Source: UMGS1649 sp045534225
GTDB lineage: Bacteria > Bacillota > Clostridia > TANB77 > CAG-465
DNA: 64,000 bases
Direction of reading: 5' to 3'
Assembly: GCA_045534225.1 (NCBI GenBank)
Contig: JAZSJJ010000001.1
Location: forward strand, 1 to 64,000
Part shown: positions 8,401-16,840 of the stretch, piece after piece
Layout of the letters: every line of letters starts with the position of its first letter
Numbering within the stretch: position 1 is the stretch's first letter
Notes under the pieces: model-generated
What the model was told of the DNA's origin: nothing
What the model saw: the letters and a program-made list of their open reading frames with translations, nothing else
Database searches by the model: none
Position numbers and translations under genes: made by a program

Positions 8401-9822
8401 GATATTCATCCTGAAGATAGTTTCTTTGAAATAGGCGGAGATTCACTTCTTGCTATTAGACTTACAACAGAAGCGCTAGAACATAATATAAAGATTACAT
8501 TTGCGGATTTATACAAATATCCTTCTATTAAGGAATTAACAGAATTATTAACATTAGACAATAAGAAAGCGTCAATATCTGAACCATTAAAATCTAAAGA
8601 TTTTGAAGCTATACATGAGCTTCTTAAAACAAATGTAATAGAGGAGACTGTTAAAGAGGATGTTAATAAAAAAGATATATTACTTGCAGGAGCAACAGGA
8701 TTTCTAGGTTCACATATATTAGAAGAATTGTTAGTGAACACAGATAGCACAATTTATTGTTTAATTAGAAAAATTAAAAATAGCGATAAAACTCCTGAAG
8801 ATAGACTTAAAGAAAAAGTTAATTTCTTCTTTGGGAATAAATATGACGAGTTAATTAATACAAGAGTAAAATGTGTTGAAGGTGATATAATCCTTGATGA
8901 ATTAATCGTAGAAGAAAGCGATAGAAAAGAAGTTTCTAAGAATGTTTCTATGATAATTAACTCTGCTGCCCATGTAAAACATTATGGAGATATTAATCTA
9001 TTTACTAAGATTAATGCAAAAGGCGTAGAAAATCTAGCTAAATTTGCATTAGAAAATAATATGAGATTAATACATATATCTACATTAAGTGTTTCTGGAA
9101 ACATATTAGAAGTTGGTCAACTTGATCAAGTGGATATAGTAAAAGGTACTATATATAATGAAACAAATTTATATATAGGTCAAAACTTAGACAATGTATA
9201 TGCGTATACTAAATTCCTAGGTGAAGAGGTTGTATATAATTATATATTAAAAGGACTTGATGCTAAAGTTATGAGAATGGGTAATTTAACAAGCAGAATG
9301 TCTGATGGTAAATTCCAACCAAATGTTGAAGAAAACGCATTTGCAAATAGACTTAAAACATTTGTAGATATTGGAATAATGCCTAGTAATTTAATGGACT
9401 TTAATGTTGAGTTTACACCAATAGATTTAGCAGCTAAAGCAATTAGAATATTAGCAAATACAGATAAAAAATATAATACTTATCACATATTTAATGACAA
9501 CCATATTGTAATGTATAGGTTAGATGAGATATTATATAAATTAGGATATGAATTAAAACATATTACAAAAGAACAAATGACAGAACTTATTGAATTTTAT
9601 TCTAAACAAGACAATGGTTATGAAAGAATACAAGGTATAGTACAAGATGTAAATAGGAATAAAGAGATAGATTATAACCCTAATACAGTTATTAAATCAG
9701 ACTTTACTAAAGACGCTTTATCTAAACTTGGATTTGAGTGGCCTGAAATTGATGAAGAATATATAACTAAATATATAGAATATTTAGAGAAAATAGGTTT
9801 CTTAAAAGGAGATAACAAATGA
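5485..9822 (+). CDS. Single-module nonribosomal peptide synthetase, C-A-T-reductase
   Basis: A 1445-residue NRPS with one complete module and reductive release. The condensation domain covers about 1-430, with HHLVGDA at 132-138; the usual final Gly of HHxxxDG is Ala. The adenylation domain covers about 450-940: YTSGTTGNPKG at 597-607, NCYGPTE at 734-740, GRRDNQVKVRG at 839-849 and the catalytic lysine K929. The carrier domain has GGDS with phosphopantetheine Ser987. The NAD(P)H thioester reductase has GATGFLG at 1069-1075 and YAYTK catalytic residues Y1239/K1243. Hand alignment to GrsA gives the specificity code D642 V643 F646 W685 L709 G711 C735 T743 F744 K929. This is seven of ten identical to the known Val code DAFWIGGTFK, so a branched aliphatic amino acid is predicted. 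An N-terminal C domain suggests an acylated starter. The expected product is an N-acyl amino aldehyde or alcohol. The stop overlaps the next start. Confidence 0.93.
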   Translation: MEKFELTYPERNIWLVETFYDKQLINIISGSFVIKRDFNLDLAEKMVNKYVELNDAMRLRIDLEGGIPKQYVSSYVSFEADKIDVQGKSEEEIENIKDEYIKKQIYVLEDPLASFLLIDRGNGLGEVFVKVHHLVGDAWTISKMGSVFSEIYEALLVGEEYTKEFPSYIDFIKAEQEYLVDDRYTSDSEFWKEYLTGLEEPVGLKDSGIIKDTRAKRYTVVLDDNYQAMLDNYCKQNRLSPYTVFLTALAVYMERTTGKQDFVIGTPVLNRSNFKEKNMAGMFISTMPVRFNIDESKTFLDMCKEAGSDSLTLFRHQKHPYVKISEIYKKLSGVTDNMYKVMLSYQNARASVAVEDKYELKWRFSGHIQDELEIHISDLNATGNLEVHLDYLTSLFEDVEVEYLAERLLEIIKDGIANNPTIETIKIMTDEERNKILGEFNDTTRPYPKEKTVIELFDEQVNSYPQNIALKLEDKSMTYKELDIASNKLANMLVKKGVVIGDAIGIDIDKSFELIVAILAVLKTGAYYLPVEINIAHDKKEYMFKDANVKFVLEDHIENYDDIEEVFLEELDFSKMEDTKVTLSKDYTSVSPACILYTSGTTGNPKGALITNMNIVKLVKNPDYMELKSSDTIIQAASTSFDVSLFEFFGTLLNGGTCALITKENLLDFEYLNKYIKESGVTIAWITSALFNQIIDAKIEVFETLHTVLSGGDVMSLKHVNKLRETYKDLTIINCYGPTECVTFTNTFRVDETRTVKVPLGRAISNTYGYVIDKKFRLLPLYVEGEYIIGGDSVGLKYINNEELTKQRFVEDKVTNKGRMYKTGDVVRMLEGGYIDFVGRRDNQVKVRGYRIELDEIKHAIYSSKKVEDLSVFIYEDYNKTKKIAAIYTTNEDFLPQDMKIFLKDKLTSYKIPSYIERMDKLPLNQNGKVNVKELIKHILDKSQDADEEFIPEYEGIAKTIYDMFKDVLGREDIHPEDSFFEIGGDSLLAIRLTTEALEHNIKITFADLYKYPSIKELTELLTLDNKKASISEPLKSKDFEAIHELLKTNVIEETVKEDVNKKDILLAGATGFLGSHILEELLVNTDSTIYCLIRKIKNSDKTPEDRLKEKVNFFFGNKYDELINTRVKCVEGDIILDELIVEESDRKEVSKNVSMIINSAAHVKHYGDINLFTKINAKGVENLAKFALENNMRLIHISTLSVSGNILEVGQLDQVDIVKGTIYNETNLYIGQNLDNVYAYTKFLGEEVVYNYILKGLDAKVMRMGNLTSRMSDGKFQPNVEENAFANRLKTFVDIGIMPSNLMDFNVEFTPIDLAAKAIRILANTDKKYNTYHIFNDNHIVMYRLDEILYKLGYELKHITKEQMTELIEFYSKQDNGYERIQGIVQDVNRNKEIDYNPNTVIKSDFTKDALSKLGFEWPEIDEEYITKYIEYLEKIGFLKGDNK

Positions 9823-11549
9823 CATCAACATATACAGTATTTTTAGTCTTACTCGGAGTATTCGTAATGCTAATGGCACTTATGGATTCTTTAGTTAAGA
9901 TAAAAAATAAAACAAATTTACATAAACACTTTGTAACGTTAGTATCTTTATTTAGTATACATATATTAGGATTGCTATTACAAATACTAATGTCAGGTAC
10001 AGGTATTAAATCGATATATTTTGAGTATATAACATATATTGGCGCAATGTACTTTGGAGTAGAGATATTCTTAATAAGTGTTTTATATAAAGATAAGAAC
10101 AAAGATATAAGCAAACTTAAATGGTTGTATATAATACCAACAATATTGCTTGGCATTTTATGGACAAATGATTGGCATAGTCTGTTCTATGTGAAATATT
10201 CTACAGAATTTGCAGATACAGTATTTGGTCCAGCGTTATATGTATTTATGGTATATTCTTATGGATTAATAATTACATCATTTATATCAATGGTAAGAGT
10301 ATCAATAAAGCAATCAGGATTCTTCTCACCACAATCAGCATTAATTATACTTGGGGCGTTAGTTCCTCTTGTATCTAATGCGATGGGAGCTTTAAGAATA
10401 GTAGAGAGCAATGTTTATGTTATGCCAATCACATTCTCGGTAACAGCAATGTTATATTACATAGCAATATTCCATCTTAAAGCTTTGAATATGATACCTG
10501 TATCATTTAAGACAATAGTGGACAGTATGTCAGATTCGTTCGTTGTTGTTAGCGATGATGGTACTATAGTAGACTTAAACAAAACATTTATAGATAACTT
10601 TAAGAAGTTTGGTGAAGTCCATGATAAAGATAATCTTTATGAATGGATGAAACAAAAAGGTTTTGTAGATTTAAAATCTGTTAAAAAAGATATAGCGGAA
10701 GCAAGAAAAACAAGAGATGTAATTACTAAAGAATATCACATTAAGCAAGATGAATATGATAAATACTTTGAAGTAGAGTATCAACCAATAAAAGCTAAAC
10801 ATAGCAATGAATTTGTTGCAACTCTTATCCTTTTAAGAGATGTAACAACTCTTAAAAAAGATACAGAGATAATGCTTAAGAATGAGTCTTTAGTAATGTT
10901 AGGAGAACTAGCAGGTGGTGTGGCACATGATATTAATACGCCGATATCTGCCATAAAGAGTGGCCTTTTAATGTTAAAAGAAACTGTTAAGAGTGAAGAT
11001 GAAAAAATGCTTGTAGAAAGAATGGATAGTTGTGCTACAAAGATAGTTACTCTTACAAACAGCTTAAGAAACCAAATAAGAAATATTGGTAGTGATGAAG
11101 TTATGGATGTAAATATAACTACAGTAGTAAATGATATGGCTACAATTATTCATAATGATTTAACTAAACATAGAGTTAAATTAAATATAGATATTAAAGA
11201 GGATATAATAGTAAAAGGAAATCCAGCCAAATTATCTCAAGTAGTTACAAACATAGTTGTAAATGCTATACAAGCATATGAAGATAAAGGCGGAGAAATA
11301 AACCTTAAGGTATATAAAAATACTAAAGAGGTTGTTATATCAGTAGAAGATTTTGCAGGAGGAATCCCAGAGCATATACGTGAAAGCATAGGAAAGAACA
11401 TCCTTACTACAAAAGGAGTTTCAGGAACTGGTTTTGGACTTTATCTTGCATATTCAGTAATAAAAGGTGCTTTTGGTGGAGAAATAAGATTTGATACGGA
11501 AGTTGGAAAAGGAACAACATTCTATATTACAATACCAAGAGGGAAATAG
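9819..11549 (+). CDS. Membrane sensor histidine kinase coupled to the NRPS
   Basis: A 576-residue kinase. Residues 1-225 contain about seven hydrophobic helices, like the 7TM histidine kinase N-terminal sensor domain. A PAS domain follows (about 230-345, starting MIPVSFKTIVDSMSDSFVVV). The dimerisation helix carries LAGGVAHDINTP with phosphorylated His370. The ATPase domain has the N-box NIVVNAIQA, the G1-like DFAGGIPEH and GTGFGLYLA. The ATG overlaps the NRPS stop in an ATGA junction, and its ribosome site AAAAGGAG lies inside the NRPS C-terminus, so the two are translationally coupled. No response regulator is encoded nearby, so the partner must be elsewhere. The membrane sensor region could detect a small lipophilic ligand. 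That it senses the NRPS product is an inference from gene order. Confidence 0.92.
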   Translation: MTSTYTVFLVLLGVFVMLMALMDSLVKIKNKTNLHKHFVTLVSLFSIHILGLLLQILMSGTGIKSIYFEYITYIGAMYFGVEIFLISVLYKDKNKDISKLKWLYIIPTILLGILWTNDWHSLFYVKYSTEFADTVFGPALYVFMVYSYGLIITSFISMVRVSIKQSGFFSPQSALIILGALVPLVSNAMGALRIVESNVYVMPITFSVTAMLYYIAIFHLKALNMIPVSFKTIVDSMSDSFVVVSDDGTIVDLNKTFIDNFKKFGEVHDKDNLYEWMKQKGFVDLKSVKKDIAEARKTRDVITKEYHIKQDEYDKYFEVEYQPIKAKHSNEFVATLILLRDVTTLKKDTEIMLKNESLVMLGELAGGVAHDINTPISAIKSGLLMLKETVKSEDEKMLVERMDSCATKIVTLTNSLRNQIRNIGSDEVMDVNITTVVNDMATIIHNDLTKHRVKLNIDIKEDIIVKGNPAKLSQVVTNIVVNAIQAYEDKGGEINLKVYKNTKEVVISVEDFAGGIPEHIRESIGKNILTTKGVSGTGFGLYLAYSVIKGAFGGEIRFDTEVGKGTTFYITIPRGK

Positions 11550-11558
11550 GAGGAACAA

Positions 11559-13379
11559 ATGAAAAACAATAAAGGAATAAGTTTAATTGTTTTAGTTATA
11601 ACTATTATAGTTATGATTGTTCTTGCAAGCGCAGTTATAGTTACCCTAAGCAACAGTGGTATCATAAACAATGCTAGCGAGGCGACTGAACTAACAAATT
11701 TAAAACAAGTAGAACAATTAGCAAATTTAGCATGGTCTGAAGCATATTTAAATATGGCAAAAACAGATGCTGAATTTGAAGAAATGGTATTAGATGAGTT
11801 AGATAAAAATGGTGTCAATACAGATGATTATATAATAGAAGTAGATAAAAACGGAGTAACAGTAAATTTAAGGCCTCAACTAAATGAGTATGGCTTTTAT
11901 TACAAACAGCTATACTATAGCGAGAGCGCTGGCATGGGCTTTATATTCTATCCAGGCGGAGAAATTTCTGTGGTGCGAATGCTAGTGATGGATGAAACAT
12001 ATCCGTTATCTTCTAGGTTGGTGGTTATGCCGGCAACCTTAATGGGTGAGTCACCAGTTGTGACATATTCAAATAAATCAATTTCGTTAGACGGAACATT
12101 AATAATGGTTTCAGAAGACGGAAAAGCTGTAATATTACCTGACGGAAGCCAAATGGTATGCAATTTTGAAAAAGTACATTATACATATAAAAATTGTAAT
12201 TATGTAACTGAATATAATGGGGATGAAGTAAAAGTTACTATAGATGCTAAAGGCAACATGACTATGTATATAGCAGGTGCTTCATATTTAGAATTTGCCA
12301 AGGAGGCTATAATTGATGCAGATAGGCATATGGCAGCTGTTTTTGGTTCGGGGACTGGTTGGTATACGACAGTAGATGGAAACTATATTGCAGCTATACT
12401 TGGAGCAGATATAATTCTTTGTAAGAGAGAGACAACAAAAACAAATCCTACTGTTTCGAATGAAATATTTACTGGAACATGGGAGACTAAAAAAGAATTT
12501 AGTGGCAATAAAATGTCTAAAGCTGTTGTAACAAATGGAACTAAAGAAATAGAATTAGGAACATTAATAAATTATATGCCAAACGGTGTAGGGCCTACTT
12601 CTTATAGAGGAAATTGGATGCTATTTGGCGCAGATGAGCAAGGAAGACTATTAATAGCATCAGTTGGAATATTAGAAGAACTTGCTGTAACTGGAAAAAA
12701 TGGGTATGATACAATAATTTCGACATTAGAACAAAAAGCTAAAAATTACAAAGATGGTACAATAGGAATAGCTGCACGATCTATAAAAATGCAAGATTTA
12801 GTAGATTTATTAGAATTTGATCCATATAAATCATCATATTACAGTCCATATTATGGAGATACTGCTACATATAGTTGGAGTGGCACAAATGGCGGTGTTA
12901 AATTGTCATATGTAAAAGATGGAAAAACACAAACGTCTAATTTGAACGAAAAATTTACTAACGGTTTCACATATAGAGATGAAACAACTAATAAATGGAT
13001 AACAGTACCGTTTGTAGAAGGAAATACTAATGATATAGTAACAATGACACATACTGCTGCGACTATGGATCACAGTTATATAGCGGTTGGAGTAAAATTA
13101 AAGAGCTTCTTAATGTATAATGGTGAGATGTTAGATAGTTCGACAAATCGAGCTTCAAGATTAGTTGCAGACGTTTTTCAAGACGCATATTCGTGGGGAC
13201 CTGATTATGGAGTATATGGATTTACAGATGGATTAGATACTTTAGGGTTAACTTTAGCATCTGGAGGCGGCCAGGAATATACTGTATATGGTACACCATG
13301 TGCAATAGTAACATTATCTCCAAATGTTAAATTAAAAGAAAGTTCAACAATAGCAGGTGGATACGATTTAAGTATATAA
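11559..13379 (+). CDS. Large protein with prepilin-like N-terminus
   Basis: A 606-residue protein. The first 35 residues are a class III (pilin-type) signal: a short basic leader ending KG, then ISLIVLVITIIVMIVLASAV, a single hydrophobic helix that would be cut after the glycine by a prepilin peptidase. The usual Glu at mature position 5 is absent (the mature protein starts ISLIV). A short helical stretch (about 40-95) follows. A long region rich in beta strands, Gly, Tyr and Asn has no domain I recognise. The start ATG follows AGGAGG only ten bases after the kinase stop, and a strong terminator follows, so it is the last gene of the NRPS operon. A relative with the same N-terminal helix but an LRR tail is at 54962. 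It may be a surface or minor-pilin-like protein. Confidence 0.75.
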   Translation: MKNNKGISLIVLVITIIVMIVLASAVIVTLSNSGIINNASEATELTNLKQVEQLANLAWSEAYLNMAKTDAEFEEMVLDELDKNGVNTDDYIIEVDKNGVTVNLRPQLNEYGFYYKQLYYSESAGMGFIFYPGGEISVVRMLVMDETYPLSSRLVVMPATLMGESPVVTYSNKSISLDGTLIMVSEDGKAVILPDGSQMVCNFEKVHYTYKNCNYVTEYNGDEVKVTIDAKGNMTMYIAGASYLEFAKEAIIDADRHMAAVFGSGTGWYTTVDGNYIAAILGADIILCKRETTKTNPTVSNEIFTGTWETKKEFSGNKMSKAVVTNGTKEIELGTLINYMPNGVGPTSYRGNWMLFGADEQGRLLIASVGILEELAVTGKNGYDTIISTLEQKAKNYKDGTIGIAARSIKMQDLVDLLEFDPYKSSYYSPYYGDTATYSWSGTNGGVKLSYVKDGKTQTSNLNEKFTNGFTYRDETTNKWITVPFVEGNTNDIVTMTHTAATMDHSYIAVGVKLKSFLMYNGEMLDSSTNRASRLVADVFQDAYSWGPDYGVYGFTDGLDTLGLTLASGGGQEYTVYGTPCAIVTLSPNVKLKESSTIAGGYDLSI

Positions 13380-13395
13380 AATCATTTCTAAAAAT

Positions 13396-13434
13396 AATAA
13401 GAGACAAACCAAAAGGTTTGTCTCTTATATTTTT
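13396..13434. terminator. Bidirectional terminator closing the NRPS operon
   Basis: Hairpin AATAAGAGACAAACC / GGTTTGTCTCTTATT with an AAAA loop and T-rich flank on each strand. It separates the plus-strand pilin-like gene from the convergent minus-strand gene that ends at 13433. Confidence 0.92.
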
Positions 13435-14332
13435 AGTTTTGATCAAAATCTGGTTCCATAGAATACTCAACATTGTGAGCTCTTTTGAGAATTTCATTGT
13501 AAGACATCTCGATAACATATCTTTTGTTACGAAGCTTGAACTTACCTGGTCCTACGAAGATTACTTCGAAATCATGAAGATACATCTTGTTTCCACGTAT
13601 AACCAACTGAACAGGATTATAGCCGCCGAGCATTCCGCGATGAGTAAGATACAGATCGTGAATTTCGTCTACAGAGTGTACCATCCAAGATTTATCTTCC
13701 ATTTTCTTCTTGCGGAGTTCATCATCAAAAATGAGAGAGTAGATGGGCTCGTTGTGTGCGTTTGCTTTTGCAATGATAGAAGCGTCATCAAGCTGAATAA
13801 ATTTTTCTCTTGTAAGGCTAATAGCTTCTTTCTTGTGGTGCACATACTGCATACCGCTTTGCCAATCCAAGATGCATTTTGCATCTGCTTCGGAAATGGT
13901 TAAGTCGTAAAGGAAACGTTCCAAGTCTTCCTTGGACATAATTTCTTCTATTTCATCATCGCTCTTAAAGTCTGAGTATCTGAACTCAGCACAAAGAGCC
14001 TCGCCGTTTTCTGTTCTTACGAAGTAGAGGAAGGTAAGTGTATAGCAATCTTCCATAGAATATCCGCGCCCCATGTTGCGGTAACTTGTGAATTTTGCAT
14101 ACAGCTTGTCGTACTCAAAAAGATGAGTTGCGTGGTCTTTAGATGACGGCATATTTTTATATGGCATCTTTTTTCTGATAGGATCGGCAAGGTAGCGGTG
14201 GATAGTAGTGTCTCCGTCACGCAAATAGATAAAACCATCAGAAGATAGGATTACCTGAGATGGTGCGTTGGAAAACATTATCTGAACCTTTCCGTCTACA
14301 CAATACTTTTTCCGGATTCTTGTAATTTCCAT
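13433..14332 (-). CDS. Hypothetical cytosolic protein, 299 residues
   Basis: Unknown protein read from the minus strand. It starts at an ATG with AAAGGAGAAA upstream. No signal peptide, membrane segment or recognised motif is present. It looks like a mixed alpha/beta protein, rich in charged residues, with many Tyr, His and Met. Its codon use is clearly richer in C and G (ATC, CTT, CTC, GAC, AAG) than that of the adjacent NRPS operon and asparagine synthetase, which suggests a different history. It ends in the shared bidirectional terminator and has no operon partner. Confidence 0.7.
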   Translation of the reverse strand: MEITRIRKKYCVDGKVQIMFSNAPSQVILSSDGFIYLRDGDTTIHRYLADPIRKKMPYKNMPSSKDHATHLFEYDKLYAKFTSYRNMGRGYSMEDCYTLTFLYFVRTENGEALCAEFRYSDFKSDDEIEEIMSKEDLERFLYDLTISEADAKCILDWQSGMQYVHHKKEAISLTREKFIQLDDASIIAKANAHNEPIYSLIFDDELRKKKMEDKSWMVHSVDEIHDLYLTHRGMLGGYNPVQLVIRGNKMYLHDFEVIFVGPGKFKLRNKRYVIEMSYNEILKRAHNVEYSMEPDFDQN

Positions 14333-14446
14333 ACTATATTTCTCCTTTAAATTATTATTTAGATTTATGAAAAACTGAAAATATTATACCATAAACTACA
14401 ATATATTACAACCAAGCACGCAAGAAGATAACATAATTACACATAT

Positions 14447-14480
14447 AAAATACGCACATAAATATATGTGCGTATTTTTT
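14447..14480. terminator. Bidirectional terminator after the NUDIX gene
   Basis: Hairpin AAAATACGCACATA / TATGTGCGTATTTT with T or A runs on both flanks. It ends the minus-strand NUDIX transcript. Confidence 0.85.
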
Positions 14481-14483
14481 AGA

Positions 14484-14972
14484 TTATTCTTTTATAATCA
14501 TATGCTCAAATGTGAAGTCGCCTTTGGCAAGTTTAGTTTTAATAAATGCAGGGCGGAAGTCTACATTCTCAAGTTTAGATAATTCGATCCATTCGAAGTT
14601 GTGATCTTTCATTTCGCCTTTGTCGTTTTCCTTTGTTGAATAGTTCTCTAAAGGAATATTATCATAGTTAACAGGTTCAACAATGTAGTAGAAGCTTATT
14701 TCATGAGTAGACAAACCATTTTTGTCTGTATAGAAGCTTTCTACAATAGCCAGTTCGCTTGAAATAGTAGCCTCGGAATTTAACTCTTCTTTCATTTCGC
14801 GAATAACAGCTGTGTGAGTATCTTCACCGAGTTCAGCATGCCCTCCGGGTAAACAAAATGAAGTTCCGTTCTTCATTTTAATTGTTAAAAGTTTGCCGTT
14901 TTTAATCACAATTCCGTTAACTCTATATTTAAACTTGTGAGTTTCGGTAGTGATTTTGATATCTGTTGCCAT
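14484..14972 (-). CDS. NUDIX hydrolase
   Basis: A 162-residue NUDIX protein that hydrolyses a nucleoside diphosphate linked to another group. The NUDIX box GGHAELGEDTHTAVIREM continues with KEEL and fits GX5EX7REUXEE; the usual closing Gly is Asn. The ATG at 14972 is chosen over upstream in-frame codons because AAGGAGG lies six to eight bases before it. An extended reading frame up to 15032 would bury the ribosome site. The gene lies 66 bases downstream of the asparagine-synthetase-like gene in the same direction and may be cotranscribed with it. The substrate cannot be told from sequence. Confidence 0.9.
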   Translation of the reverse strand: MATDIKITTETHKFKYRVNGIVIKNGKLLTIKMKNGTSFCLPGGHAELGEDTHTAVIREMKEELNSEATISSELAIVESFYTDKNGLSTHEISFYYIVEPVNYDNIPLENYSTKENDKGEMKDHNFEWIELSKLENVDFRPAFIKTKLAKGDFTFEHMIIKE

Positions 14973-15038
14973 AGTTACGTACCTCCTTATATAAATTTGC
15001 AATATATTATCACAAAAGATATAAAAAAGCAATTTATG

Positions 15039-16715
15039 TTATACTAATATCTTTATGTTGTAATGTGTAAGCCACATATTTATTTGTATAAGGTATGCTA
15101 AAGTTTGTGGGTAAGTCATAAGTTGACCGAACCAATTTTCTTTAAGATTAGCTCCATGAGTAGATAATAATTCATATAAAAATTCTACATTAATTATTTC
15201 AAGTAGTGGAGAAGTAGAGGTGTTAATAATATTTTTAATTTCTTTTTCTAGTAATTCTAAATATTTAGGATCATATGTTTTAGGGAATGGAGACTTCTTT
15301 CTATACACAATACTTTCTGGCAACACATCTTCAAAAGCTTTACGAAGAATATATTTTTCTATAGGAGTATCACTTGTTTCTAATCCTACTTTTCTTTTAG
15401 CAGATATATTATAGACATATTCAAAAAGTTTGTAATCTGCAAATGGCGTTCTAACGTCTATTCCTACATAATCTGCTATTCTTTCGGTTCTTTCTACTAA
15501 GCATGCCATAAACCATTTAATTGTGTTATAGCAATTAATATCAAAAACATGTTCAAAGTCTAAATTGCTATCTTGTGCATTAAAGATATTGTTTTTAATA
15601 TATTCTTCTAAATATTCTTTAGGTACAATATTTGTATTTAATATGTTTTCTCTAAGTTCTAAAGATTTAGCCCAAGGGAAAGGGTAAGAGTGCATTAGAT
15701 TCTCTTTGTAATACCAAGGATAACCGCCAAATATTTCATCAGAGCATTCACCGGATAATATGGTGTTAATACCATCTTTCTTAATAGATTTTAGAAATAG
15801 CAACATAGATGAGTCTACATCTGCCATCCCTGGCATTTCTCTTGCAAGCATTGCTTCGTAAAGAGCATTAAATAATTCTTTGGATGTAAAAGAAAAAATG
15901 GTGTGGTTAGTACCAAGCTCATCTGACATGATTTTAACAAAATCTTTATCTTGAGTTGGCTGGTAAGAAGAACCTTGGAAATTTATATTGTTGTTTTCAT
16001 AGTCTATTGAATAGGTTTTGAGGCTCTTTGTTCCCTTGGCAGCTAGAGATACTAGAATGCTTGAATCTAAACCGCCTGAAAGCATACACGCGCTACCTAA
16101 AGAGTAATCTCTATTAAACGAAGATATAACTAAATCTTTTGCTTTAGATATATTTTCTTCTAACGTATCTGTATTAGTTTCTTTTTCTAAATCCCAATAA
16201 CAATATTCCTTAAATCCAGAACTATTTAATATGCCATAATGACCGGGCTTAATCTGTAATATGTCCTTAAAATATGTTTTCCCTGGAGTGTGTGCTGGCC
16301 CAAAACCAAATATTTCACAAATCTCATCTTTAGAGATACAAGGAGTAATAGCCGAGTTAGATAAAATATCTTTAATACTGTTCGCAAATACAAATTCTGT
16401 ATCTGTAGCAGCATAATATATGGGTTTAGTGCCAAGTCTATCTCTAGCAATAAAGATTTCACCTGCCTTTAAATCTATAATTACTAAACTAAAACTGCCA
16501 TCTATATGGTTTAATAAATCTGCGCCAAAGGTAGTGTAAAGAGTTAATATGGTTTTAGCGGTCTCAGACTCAATTAAATGCGTTTCTTTATTACAAATGT
16601 TAAATAACCTGCCTGAAAAGAAAACTATGTAATTTTCGGTTTTGAAAGCTTGCCCGTTATAATTAACACCGCTAGGTGTTATATTGTATTCTAAAATATG
16701 ACCAAAATATTTCAT
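15039..16715 (-). CDS. Asparagine synthetase-like protein lacking the glutaminase Cys2
   Basis: A 558-residue protein with the AsnB layout: an N-terminal Ntn-type glutaminase fold (about 1-185, ending near ARDRLGTKPIYY and FANSIKDIL) and a C-terminal ATP-binding synthetase domain with SGGLDSS near 213. Further synthetase motifs are SGECSDEIFGGYPWYY and RTPFADYKLFEY. In AsnB the nucleophile is Cys2 after Met removal, but here the protein begins MKYFGHI. The start is firm because AGGAGG lies just upstream of this ATG. Gln-dependent ammonia release is therefore not expected. It may use free ammonia, or amidate or cyclise a different substrate, as in beta-lactam-synthetase-like relatives. The neighbour is a NUDIX hydrolase. 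Confidence 0.88.
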   Translation of the reverse strand: MKYFGHILEYNITPSGVNYNGQAFKTENYIVFFSGRLFNICNKETHLIESETAKTILTLYTTFGADLLNHIDGSFSLVIIDLKAGEIFIARDRLGTKPIYYAATDTEFVFANSIKDILSNSAITPCISKDEICEIFGFGPAHTPGKTYFKDILQIKPGHYGILNSSGFKEYCYWDLEKETNTDTLEENISKAKDLVISSFNRDYSLGSACMLSGGLDSSILVSLAAKGTKSLKTYSIDYENNNINFQGSSYQPTQDKDFVKIMSDELGTNHTIFSFTSKELFNALYEAMLAREMPGMADVDSSMLLFLKSIKKDGINTILSGECSDEIFGGYPWYYKENLMHSYPFPWAKSLELRENILNTNIVPKEYLEEYIKNNIFNAQDSNLDFEHVFDINCYNTIKWFMACLVERTERIADYVGIDVRTPFADYKLFEYVYNISAKRKVGLETSDTPIEKYILRKAFEDVLPESIVYRKKSPFPKTYDPKYLELLEKEIKNIINTSTSPLLEIINVEFLYELLSTHGANLKENWFGQLMTYPQTLAYLIQINMWLTHYNIKILV

Positions 16716-16840
16716 ACGTACCTCCTAAATATATTAATATATATTAGAACTTTATTAAAAATATGCAATATTAAGTTATAGTTATACTTGCAAAAAAATA
16801 TTTGTTGATGTAGTATATACGTATATTAGGAGGAAGATAT

